Shown here piece by piece: positions 23,383 through 30,273 of a stretch of DNA of 32,228 nt (positions within the stretch are counted from its first letter, which is position 1; each line of letters opens with the position of its first letter). The position numbers and the translations under genes were made by a program. The stretch is from the NCBI GenBank assembly GCA_020439925.1, contig JAGRPC010000269.1, positions 1-32,228 on the forward strand, read 5' to 3'. The stretch is from Verrucomicrobiia bacterium (GTDB lineage: Bacteria; Verrucomicrobiota; Verrucomicrobiia; Verrucomicrobiales; DEV007). Below the pieces are notes generated by a model. That model did no database searches and had not been told where the DNA came from. It was given only the letters and a program-made list of their open reading frames with translations.

Positions 23383-24326
23383 TGCAGAGCCCGCACGTGG
23401 CTCTCGACCGCTTTGGCGAGACCGTTCTGGTTGTAACCTCCCTCGAGCACGGAAACGAGGCGCCCTCCGGCGTGGGTGTCGGCCAATTCGAGAAGCAGCG
23501 CCGTGAGCGTCGCGAAGTCTTCGTCGCTCAGGGTGAAATGCCCCAGGGGATCGCCGAGGCGGCTGTCGAAACCCGCCGAGACGAGGATGAGGTCGGGTTT
23601 GAAGTCGCGCATCTTCTCCATGAACGGACCTCGGAAGGCCGCGCCGATCTCCCGAATGCCCGATCCTGCGGGAAGGGGCACGTTGAGGGTGCTGCCGCGG
23701 CCGGCACCTGCTCCGGTCTCGTCCTTTGCTCCTGTTCCGGGATACCAGGGAGACTGGTGGGTGGAGAAAAAGAAGACGCTGCCGTTCTCGTAAAAGATAT
23801 CCTGGGTTCCGTTGCCGTGGTGGACATCCCAGTCAACGATGGCGATCCGCTCGAGCCCGTGTCGATCCTGGGCATAACGGGCCGCGATGGCGACATTGTT
23901 GAAGAGGCAGAATCCCATGCCGCGGTCGGGCGTGGCGTGATGCCCGGGAGGCCGGACCGCGCAGAAGGCGTTTCGCCATGTCCCGGCGATCACTCCGTCG
24001 ACCGCGTTGAGGAGCCCTCCCGCCGCGGCCCGCGCGACTTCGAGGGAATGTGGTCCGTAGTTCGTGTCGCCAGTGCTGAGTTGACCGGAGCCGCTGCCGT
24101 CGACCTCGCGGAGAACCGTCTTCAGGTAGGCGTCGGTGTGGACGAGCCGGATCTCGTCGTCGGTGACCTCCCGCCCCTCAACTGCGGCACATTCGGCAGC
24201 GAGGCCGGAGGACTCGAGACGGTCGAGAATCGCGAGAATGCGGCCGGGTGCCTCGGGATGATGATCCCCGGGGTCGTGTCCGGTGAAACCGCGGTCGAGG
24301 AGGAGGGCGGTCTGGGTGGAAGTCAT
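23376..24326 (-). CDS. Histone deacetylase-like amidohydrolase
   Basis: This is a 316-residue zinc-dependent deacetylase of the arginase/HDAC fold, closest in motifs to the class II/HDAH type. It shows HHPEAPGRI (22-30), RPPGHHA with the paired His129-His130, DWDVHHGNGTQ with zinc ligands Asp167 and His169, SAGFDSR with zinc ligand Asp254, and the C-terminal LEGGYN with the catalytic-site Tyr. Family members deacetylate polyamines, acetoin-related substrates or proteins; the substrate here is not visible. It has no signal peptide and is probably cytoplasmic. It lies 21 bases downstream of the DUF3592 gene on the same strand and is probably cotranscribed. Confidence 0.92.
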   Translation of the reverse strand: MTSTQTALLLDRGFTGHDPGDHHPEAPGRILAILDRLESSGLAAECAAVEGREVTDDEIRLVHTDAYLKTVLREVDGSGSGQLSTGDTNYGPHSLEVARAAAGGLLNAVDGVIAGTWRNAFCAVRPPGHHATPDRGMGFCLFNNVAIAARYAQDRHGLERIAIVDWDVHHGNGTQDIFYENGSVFFFSTHQSPWYPGTGAKDETGAGAGRGSTLNVPLPAGSGIREIGAAFRGPFMEKMRDFKPDLILVSAGFDSRLGDPLGHFTLSDEDFATLTALLLELADTHAGGRLVSVLEGGYNQNGLAKAVESHVRALQG

Positions 24327-24347
24327 CGGCTTGAGTCGTGGGACCGT

Positions 24348-24863
24348 TCAGGCTCGCTTGCGAAAAAGGGCAGAGAGGATCATTCCGGCTCCGCCTGCGA
24401 TGAAGAGGCAGGGAAACCAAAGGGTGTAGAGGGGTGCCTTGGAGTCTTTCTGCAGGACAACGAGTTCGGGCGCGTCGGGATCGAAGAAACACATGGTCTC
24501 CGTGCCAACCGCGTACTGTTCCAGCTTCTTCTTGAGCTTGCGCGGATCGCTCGCCTCGGTGGGCAGGCGTCGGATGCGGTTGCCGAGGTAGTCGTGTCCC
24601 TGCCACTGGTAGCGGTAGGTCACCTCGAGGAGGTATTTGGGCATTCCGCGCTGGTTCTTTTGAGTGTCGTCGACATGCACCGACTCGATGAGGCATGGAG
24701 CCTCGACCCATTCATCCATCTGCGCGGCCCTCATGTAGGCATTCCACAGATAGGTAACAAAAACCCATCCCGCCACGATGAGCAGCGAACCCATGAGGCA
24801 TTTCCAGATCCGCCCCCCGATGTCACGGGGCGGGAGAGGCGGGGAGGCGTCTTCGTTTTTCAC
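24348..24863 (-). CDS. DUF3592 membrane protein
   Basis: This is a 171-residue protein with two membrane helices, one at about 21-43 and one near the C-terminus (TLWFPCLFIAGGAGMILSALF). Between them is the extracytoplasmic domain typical of DUF3592: WVEAPCLIESVHVDD, YLLEVTYRYQWQGHDYLGNRI, and a CFFDPDAPELVVL segment. Its function is unknown. The start codon is GTG at 24863-24861. It is divergent from the YqeY-like gene with only 35 bases between, and upstream of the deacetylase gene. Confidence 0.78.
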   Translation of the reverse strand: MKNEDASPPLPPRDIGGRIWKCLMGSLLIVAGWVFVTYLWNAYMRAAQMDEWVEAPCLIESVHVDDTQKNQRGMPKYLLEVTYRYQWQGHDYLGNRIRRLPTEASDPRKLKKKLEQYAVGTETMCFFDPDAPELVVLQKDSKAPLYTLWFPCLFIAGGAGMILSALFRKRA

Positions 24864-24892
24864 TTAGCAGATTGGTTGAACGCGGCTAGTGT
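24864..24892 (+). promoter_or_regulatory. Probable promoter of the YqeY-like gene (leaderless)
   Basis: TTAGCA (24864-24869) and TAGTGT (24887-24892) are separated by 17 bases. The -10 ends 6 bases before ATG 24899, so transcription would begin at or next to the start codon. Confidence 0.45.
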
Positions 24893-24916
24893 AGCGCCAT
24901 GAGCGACTTATCCCAA
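24888..24916 (-). promoter_or_regulatory. Possible promoter of the DUF3592-deacetylase pair, overlapping the divergent one
   Basis: On the minus strand TTGGGA (24916-24911) and TACACT (24893-24888) are 17 bases apart. The -10 shares five of its six positions with the plus-strand TAGTGT, because TAGTGTA has TA at each end read in its own direction. The -35 lies inside the first codons of the YqeY-like gene. Confidence 0.35.
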
Positions 24917-25354
24917 CAGATTACGGAGGACCTGAAAACGGCGATGCGAGAGAAAAACACGCTCGCGTTGAACACGATCCGTATGCTCAAGTCGGCCATC
25001 AAGAATGCCGCGATCGAGAAGGGGGGCGCCGGTGCCGAACTCACCGATCCGGAGGTTGTTGTCGTGATTCGACGCGAGGTCAAAAAGCGGCAGGATTCCA
25101 TCGAGCAGTACACCGCCGCCGGCCGGAACGAGTTGGCCGCGCAGGAGGAGGCCGAGATGGCTCTGCTCAACGGCTATCTGCCGGAACCGCTCTCGGAAAC
25201 CGAGATTCTCGCCATCGTCGACGCCGCCATCGCCGAGGTTGGCGCCACCTCGCGCAAGGAAATGGGTGCGGTGATGAAGCTGGTCCAGGAGCGCACCGCG
25301 GGTCGGGCCGATGGCAAGACCCTTTCGCAGGCCGTTGCTTCCAAGCTGGGCTGA
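24899..25354 (+). CDS. GatB/YqeY domain-containing protein
   Basis: This is a 151-residue protein of normal YqeY length. Recognisable parts are DLKTAMREKNTLALNTIRMLKSAIKNAAIEK at the N-terminus (within 10-40), VVVVIRREVKKRQDSIEQY, LNGYLPEPLSETEI, and GAVMKLVQERTAGRADGKTLS at the end. The family resembles the tRNA-binding tail of the GatB amidotransferase subunit, but stand-alone members have no firm function. No Shine-Dalgarno precedes ATG 24899, and the promoter placement suggests a leaderless message. It heads a row with ispD, rpsB and tsf. Confidence 0.92.
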   Translation: MSDLSQQITEDLKTAMREKNTLALNTIRMLKSAIKNAAIEKGGAGAELTDPEVVVVIRREVKKRQDSIEQYTAAGRNELAAQEEAEMALLNGYLPEPLSETEILAIVDAAIAEVGATSRKEMGAVMKLVQERTAGRADGKTLSQAVASKLG

Positions 25355-25397
25355 TTTGTCACTTGGTTTTGCGCCCTGATCCCGGTTCTTCGCTACG

Positions 25398-26099
25398 ATG
25401 AGGGTCTCCGCCATTCTCGTCGCCGCCGGAAGCAGCCGACGCATGGGCTTCGACAAGCTCGACGCGGATCTCGCGGGGGAGACCGTCCTGGTGCGTTCGC
25501 TGCTTGCCTTCGAGGCCTGTCCGGATGTGATGGAGATCCGCGTGGTAACGGCTCACGAAAAGTTTCCGGCAGTGATCGGAGCTGCGGATCGTCTTGGTTT
25601 GGCCAAGGTCGTCGAGGTTCTTCCGGGCGGAGCGGAACGCCATCTTTCGGTCCATGCCGGCCTCTCCAGGGTGGACGCGGGGTGCGACCTGGTGGCCGTT
25701 CACGACGCGGCGCGGCCTCTCGTGACACCCTCCGCGATCTCCCGTTGCGCGGAGGAAGCGGCTGCCTGCGGCGCGGCCACGCTCGCCCATCGCGTCGCGG
25801 ACACCCTCAAGCGAGCCAATGCGGCGGGAGAAGTAACGGAGGCAGTCTCCCGCGACAGCCTCTGGGCGATGGAGACCCCGCAGATCTTTTCCCGCTCCCT
25901 TCTTGTCGAGGCCTATGCGGCGCTTCTTGAGCGAGGGGAACTGGCCACCGACGAGGTCAGCGCGGTCGCCGCACTCGGACACACGGTTCGCCTCGTCGAG
26001 AATCTCGAGCCCAACCTAAAGATTACCGTCCCGGGCGATCTCGTCGTTGCCGGAGCGGTCTGGAGGGCGCGGGAAGAGGGGCGGCAAGGTTTTCCTTGA
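25398..26099 (+). CDS. ispD: 2-C-methyl-D-erythritol 4-phosphate cytidylyltransferase
   Basis: This is a 233-residue enzyme of the non-mevalonate isoprenoid pathway; it transfers CMP from CTP to methylerythritol phosphate in the cytoplasm. The nucleotide-binding start is ILVAAGSSRRMGFDK (6-20, with the conserved Gly-Ser and Arg). VHDAARP lies at 101-107, ETPQIF follows, then TDEVSAVAALG, and the C-terminal NLKITVPGDLVVA is intact. Length is normal. It follows the YqeY-like gene after 43 bases. No Shine-Dalgarno is visible. Confidence 0.96.
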   Translation: MRVSAILVAAGSSRRMGFDKLDADLAGETVLVRSLLAFEACPDVMEIRVVTAHEKFPAVIGAADRLGLAKVVEVLPGGAERHLSVHAGLSRVDAGCDLVAVHDAARPLVTPSAISRCAEEAAACGAATLAHRVADTLKRANAAGEVTEAVSRDSLWAMETPQIFSRSLLVEAYAALLERGELATDEVSAVAALGHTVRLVENLEPNLKITVPGDLVVAGAVWRAREEGRQGFP

Positions 26100-26263
26100 T
26101 TTTCGGAAAAAATGCCCGTAAGTGCCCGCCCGCTGCCGACCATCCCTTGAACCAATGGAAAGCGAGTGCCCGCAAGGGCCCGGCACGGGAACCAAACCCT
26201 GGTTTCAAACCATGGCGCTTTCCGAATCCCCCGGCCTCCTGCCAAAAGGCGGCCACCCCTGAC
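26100..26263 (+). other. rpsB leader region with small hairpin and repeated motif
   Basis: This is the 164-base gap between ispD and rpsB. It contains AGTGCCCGC twice (26121-26129 and 26165-26173), a GCCC-GCAA-GGGC hairpin with a GNRA-type tetraloop (26168-26179) and the palindrome GGTTTCAAACC (26201-26211). A weak promoter, TTGATT (26096-26101) and TAAGTG (26119-26124) 17 bases apart, would transcribe nearly all of it. The structure could be an S2 autoregulatory leader, but I do not recognise a known RNA family. Confidence 0.3.
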
Positions 26264-26941
26264 ATGTCCAACGAACTCATCACGGAGCTGATCGAAGCCG
26301 GTGTCCACTTCGGACACCAGTCCCGCAAGTGGAACCCCAGAATGCGTCCCTATATCCTCGGGGAGCGTCACAACGTCCACATTATCAACGTTTCGAAGAC
26401 CGCCGAGCAGCTCGATTCCGCCGGAGCTTTCCTTCGCGATATCGTCTCCCGCGGGAAGAAAATCCTTTTCGTCGGCTGCAAGCGCCAGGCTCAGGATGCC
26501 GTCCGTGAGGCCGCCGAGGCGACTGGCCAATATTTCGTGAACCACCGCTGGCTCGGTGGAACGCTCACGAACCTGCCCACCGTTCGCAAGAGCGTTGGCC
26601 GCATGGAATCTCTCGAGAACCTCCAGAAGTCGCCCGATTTCAAGAAGATGAGCAAGAAAGAGCTCGCCTCGCTGAACCGGGAACGTGACAAACTTCATCT
26701 TCGCCTTGCCGGGATCCGTCACATGGATCGTATCCCCGACGCGATGGTGGTCGTGGACTCGGCCCGCGAATACAATGCGGTGAACGAGGCCCGCAAGCTT
26801 CACATCCCCATCGTGGCGATGGTTGACTCGAATGCCGACCCCGAGACGGTCGACTACCCCATCGTCTCCAACGACGATGCGATCCGCTCCATCCGCGTGG
26901 TCCTCAAGAAGCTCATCGACCCCGTCCTTCCGGTGGTCTGA
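26264..26941 (+). CDS. rpsB: 30S ribosomal protein S2
   Basis: This is a 225-residue ribosomal protein with all S2 landmarks: LIEAGVHFGHQSRKWNPRM (9-27), ILGERHNVHIINVSKT, RWLGGTLTNLPTVRKSV, MDRIPDAMVVVDSAREYNAV, and VDSNADPETVDYPIVSNDDA. I chose ATG 26264 because S2 proteins begin like this (SNELITELIEAGVHFGH). The frame stays open upstream to a TTG at 26096, but that part has no S2 features. It is slightly shorter at the C-terminus than the Escherichia coli protein. tsf follows, as in most bacteria, but a strong terminator lies between. Confidence 0.97.
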   Translation: MSNELITELIEAGVHFGHQSRKWNPRMRPYILGERHNVHIINVSKTAEQLDSAGAFLRDIVSRGKKILFVGCKRQAQDAVREAAEATGQYFVNHRWLGGTLTNLPTVRKSVGRMESLENLQKSPDFKKMSKKELASLNRERDKLHLRLAGIRHMDRIPDAMVVVDSAREYNAVNEARKLHIPIVAMVDSNADPETVDYPIVSNDDAIRSIRVVLKKLIDPVLPVV

Positions 26942-26950
26942 GCATGATTT

Positions 26951-26984
26951 CCGCGCTTCTCCCCTCCTGCGGGAAGGAGCGCGG
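26951..26984 (+). terminator. Long GC-rich hairpin just after rpsB
   Basis: The arms at 26951-26964 and 26971-26984 form about 13 pairs with one mismatch and one G-T pair, around a 6-base loop. No T tract follows directly. It may protect the 3' end of the rpsB message or act with the T-tailed terminator at 27007. Confidence 0.45.
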
Positions 26985-27006
26985 GCTTCCGTTACCGGAT
27001 TGCCAC

Positions 27007-27034
27007 GGAAATCCCCTCGCGGGATTCCTTTTTT
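27007..27034 (+). terminator. Intrinsic terminator or attenuator between rpsB and tsf
   Basis: The left arm at 27007-27015 pairs with GGGATTCC at 27021-27028 (8 pairs with one bulged A) around a CTCGC loop. Six T residues follow (27029-27034). This is a typical Rho-independent terminator placed 33 bases before the tsf start codon. Confidence 0.8.
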
Positions 27035-27067
27035 ACGACCAAAGAACCACCCACTGCATCGACTGCC

Positions 27068-27955
27068 ATGGCTGATATTACTGTTGAACTGATCAAGACT
27101 CTCCGCGACAAGACGAACGCGGGCATGATGGACTGCAAGGCCGCTCTCACCGAGGCCAACGGCGACCTGGAAGCCGCTGAGACGATTCTCCGCAAGAAGG
27201 GCATCGCCGATGCCGACAAGAAGGCCGGCCGAGCGGCGAAGGAAGGGGTTGTCGCCTCCCGCATCCTCGAAGGAGGCAAGACTGGAATCCTCGTGGAGGT
27301 CAACTGCGAAACGGACTTCGTCGCCAAGAATGAGAACTTCCGTTCATTCGTCGATGAAATCCTCGACCACATCCAATCGAGCCCGAACGCCGCTTCGCTC
27401 GCCGAACTTCTTGCACAGCCCTATGCGGCCGATCCCGCCCAGACTCTCGAGGTCTTCATCAAGGCCAAGGTCGGGCAGCTCGGCGAAAACATGGGCCTGA
27501 GCCGGTTCGCGAAGTATGAAGTCTCCGGCGAAGGAATCATCGGTTCCTACATCCACATGGCCGGTCGTGTCGGCGTCCTCGTGGAAGTGAGCTGCGGCAA
27601 GGCGGATACCGCCGGCACTGCCGCCGTGGCTGAATTCCTCAAGGACGTGGCGATGCACATCGCCGCCGCCCACCCGATCTGTGTCCGCCGCGACGAAGTT
27701 CCGGCCGAGAAGGTCGAAGCCGAGAAGGACATCTACCGCGATCAGATGAAGGGCAAGCCGGCCGACATCATCGAGAAGATCCTCGACGGAAAGCTTGGCA
27801 AGTTCTACTCGATCAACTGCCTCCTCGAGCAGCCCTTCATCAAGGACGGCGACAAGACGATCCAGAACCTCATCGACGAGCTCTCCAAGGCCACGGGCGA
27901 CACCGTCACGGTGACTCGCTTCAGCCGCTACGCTCTCGGCGAAGAGGCCTCCTGA
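27068..27955 (+). CDS. tsf: Translation elongation factor Ts
   Basis: This is a 295-residue guanine-nucleotide exchange factor for EF-Tu. The N-terminal UBA-like domain carries LRDKTNAGMMDCKAALTEANGD. The hallmark TDFVAKNE (82-89) contacts EF-Tu. The core has GSYIHMAGRVGVLVEV and later LLEQPFIKD. Length is normal. No Shine-Dalgarno is present before ATG 27068 and no clear promoter lies between the upstream terminator and the start, so expression probably depends on read-through from rpsB. Confidence 0.97.
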   Translation: MADITVELIKTLRDKTNAGMMDCKAALTEANGDLEAAETILRKKGIADADKKAGRAAKEGVVASRILEGGKTGILVEVNCETDFVAKNENFRSFVDEILDHIQSSPNAASLAELLAQPYAADPAQTLEVFIKAKVGQLGENMGLSRFAKYEVSGEGIIGSYIHMAGRVGVLVEVSCGKADTAGTAAVAEFLKDVAMHIAAAHPICVRRDEVPAEKVEAEKDIYRDQMKGKPADIIEKILDGKLGKFYSINCLLEQPFIKDGDKTIQNLIDELSKATGDTVTVTRFSRYALGEEAS

Positions 27956-27996
27956 GCAACCGGGTTTCCACCGCAGGAAAAGCCCCCGCTTTTCAG

Positions 27997-28030
27997 AAAG
28001 CCCGGCTCCTTCACAGGTGCCGGGCTTTTT
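27997..28030 (+). terminator. Intrinsic terminator of tsf
   Basis: AAAGCCCGGC (27997-28006) pairs perfectly with GCCGGGCTTT (28019-28028) around a 12-base loop. The T run continues to 28030. It lies 41 bases after the tsf stop. Confidence 0.9.
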
Positions 28031-28056
28031 CGTTTGAGGGGAGCGACGAGAATGGG

Positions 28057-28089
28057 GAAGAGGGTCGTGTCATCGGCCGGACCCTCTTC
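28057..28089. repeat. Perfect 10-bp inverted repeat between tsf and the M20 gene
   Basis: GAAGAGGGTC (28057-28066) and GACCCTCTTC (28080-28089) flank a 13-base loop, and extra G-C pairs are possible outside with a bulge. It lies 19 bases past the end of the minus-strand M20 gene and could form a 3' hairpin for that message, but it has no T tract. Confidence 0.5.
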
Positions 28090-28107
28090 GACTTCCCCGA
28101 TGGCGGT

Positions 28108-29424
28108 TCACTTTCCGCGGTCAAGGAAGTCGCAGATCACCCCCGCCATTGTATTGACGCCGGTCTTGAGGCAGGACTCGTCGACGTCGAATGCCGGAGT
28201 ATGGATTTCCGCGGTGATGCCCCTGGCTTCGTTGGAAACGCCGAGCCGGAAATAAAAGCCGGGGGTGACCTTGGCGAAATGCGAGAAATCCTCCCCGCCC
28301 ATTCCGGGAACGGCCTCGAAGACGTTTTCCTCACCGACGAGACGACGGAGGGTCGGGAGGGTGGATGCGACGAGGGCGGGGTCGTTGTAGACGCTGGGAT
28401 AACCCTTGCGATATTCGAACACGTGGCTCGCGCCGTGAGCGGAGACGACCCCATCGAGGACCTGACGCATCATCTTCTCGACGGAGTCGCGAAAGGTTTC
28501 GTCGTAGGTGCGCACCGTGCCGGTGAAGCGCACTTCGTCGGCAATGATATTGTGGCGCTGCCCTCCCTGGATCGTGCCGACGGTGAGCACGAGAGGCTGC
28601 CGCGTGTCGGTGCGGCGGCTGCGGATCGTCTGGAGCGCGAGGATGGCTTCGGAGGCGACCGCGATGGCATCCACTCCGCGATGAGGGGTCGAGCCGTGTG
28701 CCATAGTTCCCTTGATGACCACCTCGAAGGTGTCGCTGTTGGCGCTGTCATGGCCGGAGCTGTAGGCGATCTGTCCGGCTTCGAGGACCCGGCTGGCTTC
28801 GAGCTTCCCCTCGGCCGGGGTGATGGATGGGCGGCAGTGGAGAGCGAAGATGGCATCGGGCCGGGGATTCTCCATCGCCCCTTCCGCGACCATGAGTTTG
28901 GCACCCCAGTCCTCGTGGTAAGTCACCGGCATGCCTTCCTCGGCAGGTTGAAAGAGGAATTTCACTGTTCCGCGAACCTGCCCGGAGTGTTTCGAAAGGA
29001 GTTCCGCGACGCCCAGGGCAACGGTGGTGTGGACATCGTGACCGCAGGCATGCATGACGCCGGGATGGCGGGAACGATAAGGGCGGCTGCTCAGCTCGGT
29101 GATAGGCAGGGCGTCCATATCGGCCCGGATCGCGACACAGGGGCCGTCGCCTCCGCTGCCTTTGAGGAGGGCGACGATGCCGTGCTTCGCGACTCCGGTC
29201 TTCACCTCGAGACCGAGCGAGCGCAGGCGTTCGGCGACAAAGGCGGCGGTGTTCTCCTCCTCGTTCGAGAGTTCCGGAGCAGCATGCAGGGTGCGACGGG
29301 TTTCAACCAGCCTGGGGAAAAGTTCTTCGACGGAGTCGGCAAATAGGACATCGCGTTCCGAAGCCTGAACGCTTGCGAGGAAAAGAAGGGAGAGGAAGGC
29401 CGGGATCCGGAGATGAACGTTCAT
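28108..29424 (-). CDS. Secreted M20-family amidohydrolase
   Basis: This is a 438-residue metallohydrolase of the M20D (hippurate / N-acyl-amino-acid amidohydrolase) type. A signal peptide (about 1-21, ending SVQAS) suggests export. Metal-site motifs are RADMDALPI (100-108), MHACGHDVHTT (124-134, Cys127 and His129), FLFQPAEEGMP, FALHCRP and, near the end, GMGGEDFSHF. It probably cleaves acyl or aminoacyl amide bonds outside the cytoplasm; the substrate is unknown. It is divergent from the alpha/beta hydrolase. The start is ATG 29424, with a promoter right next to it. Confidence 0.9.
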   Translation of the reverse strand: MNVHLRIPAFLSLLFLASVQASERDVLFADSVEELFPRLVETRRTLHAAPELSNEEENTAAFVAERLRSLGLEVKTGVAKHGIVALLKGSGGDGPCVAIRADMDALPITELSSRPYRSRHPGVMHACGHDVHTTVALGVAELLSKHSGQVRGTVKFLFQPAEEGMPVTYHEDWGAKLMVAEGAMENPRPDAIFALHCRPSITPAEGKLEASRVLEAGQIAYSSGHDSANSDTFEVVIKGTMAHGSTPHRGVDAIAVASEAILALQTIRSRRTDTRQPLVLTVGTIQGGQRHNIIADEVRFTGTVRTYDETFRDSVEKMMRQVLDGVVSAHGASHVFEYRKGYPSVYNDPALVASTLPTLRRLVGEENVFEAVPGMGGEDFSHFAKVTPGFYFRLGVSNEARGITAEIHTPAFDVDESCLKTGVNTMAGVICDFLDRGK

Positions 29425-29430
29425 GTGACT

Positions 29431-29459
29431 AGATTAAAAAAACCGTCTCACCGACACAA
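29431..29459 (-). promoter_or_regulatory. Probable promoter of the M20 gene (leaderless)
   Basis: On the minus strand TTGTGT (29459-29454) and TAATCT (29436-29431) are separated by 17 bases. The -10 ends 6 bases before ATG 29424, so the transcript should start at or near the start codon. Confidence 0.5.
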
Positions 29460-29499
29460 GATAGGAACTATCGCGGCCTCATCTCCGGAAGCTTTTTTG

Positions 29500-29528
29500 C
29501 TGGCAGGGAAAGGGCTCCGGGTTATTCT
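29500..29528 (+). promoter_or_regulatory. Probable promoter of the alpha/beta hydrolase operon (leaderless)
   Basis: CTGGCA (29500-29505) and TATTCT (29523-29528) are separated by 17 bases, and the -10 ends 7 bases before ATG 29536. This matches the spacing seen before the M20 and YqeY-like genes. Confidence 0.45.
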
Positions 29529-29535
29529 CGAATTC

Positions 29536-30261
29536 ATGACCCCCGCCTCCCGCCTGCTGTTTGCCGCCCTTTGGTTTCTCTTGCCGGTTTCTCTCGTTGC
29601 GGGTCCGACGGAGGAGCTTTTCGAAAGGCCTTCCGGCGAGGTCTTCCGGCTGCCCTATCTCCTCTCTCTTCCGGACGGTTATGAAGCGGACCAGGACAAG
29701 CGCTGGCCACTCGTGGTTTTTCTCCATGGCGCGGGCGAGCGTGGCGACCAGCTCGCCAACGTCGCCAAACATGGTCCCCCGAAGCTCGCCGCGGCGGGCG
29801 AGAAGTTCCCCTTCATCCTTGTGTCCCCCCAGTGTCCGGCCAACGAATGGTGGACGGAACAACCCGTGCTCCCGCTCATCGACCATCTCGAGGAAACCCT
29901 GCGTGTCGACTCCAGCCGCATCTACCTGACCGGACTGAGCATGGGCGGATACGGCACCTGGCATTTCGCCACCCTCTCCCCGAAGCGGTTTGCGGCGATC
30001 GTCCCCATCTGTGGTGGCGGGGTTCCCTACCGGATGCGGTTGATTCCCCACCTTCCGGTCTGGGCCTTCCATGGGGCAAAGGATTCAACCGTGCCCCTCG
30101 AAGAAACGACCCGCCTCATCGAGGCGCTCAAGAAAGCGGGGAATGAGAAGTCGAAGTTGACCGTCTATCCTGAAGCGGGCCACGATTCCTGGACGGCAGC
30201 CTACGCGGATCCGGGTCTCTTCCCTTGGCTCCTCTCTCATTCTCTTCCGGAAAACCCCTGA
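29536..30261 (+). CDS. Exported alpha/beta hydrolase (dienelactone hydrolase / esterase-like)
   Basis: This is a 241-residue serine hydrolase. A signal peptide covers about 1-23 (RLLFAALWFLLPVSLVAG). The oxyanion-hole region is VVFLHGAGERG (60-70), the nucleophile elbow is GLSMGGYG (Ser135), the acid is Asp183 (FHGAKDSTVP) and the base is His216 (PEAGHDSW). It resembles the predicted peptidase / phospholipase-like esterases found with secreted enzymes. I chose ATG 29536 because the signal peptide begins there; the open frame back to 29413 runs into the M20 gene start. It is followed after 12 bases by a metallophosphoesterase. Confidence 0.85.
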   Translation: MTPASRLLFAALWFLLPVSLVAGPTEELFERPSGEVFRLPYLLSLPDGYEADQDKRWPLVVFLHGAGERGDQLANVAKHGPPKLAAAGEKFPFILVSPQCPANEWWTEQPVLPLIDHLEETLRVDSSRIYLTGLSMGGYGTWHFATLSPKRFAAIVPICGGGVPYRMRLIPHLPVWAFHGAKDSTVPLEETTRLIEALKKAGNEKSKLTVYPEAGHDSWTAAYADPGLFPWLLSHSLPENP

Positions 30262-30273
30262 ACTCGAGGCGAC

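Noticed and set aside
26096..26263. N-terminal extension of S2 from a TTG at 26096
   Set aside because: The extra 56 residues have no S2 similarity, and the ATG at 26264 gives the normal S2 start.
29413..29535. Upstream start (ATG 29413) for the alpha/beta hydrolase, in a palindromic ATGAACGTTCAT shared with the M20 start
   Set aside because: The palindrome is striking, but the extension would precede the signal peptide and overlap the divergent M20 gene; ATG 29536 has a fitting promoter.
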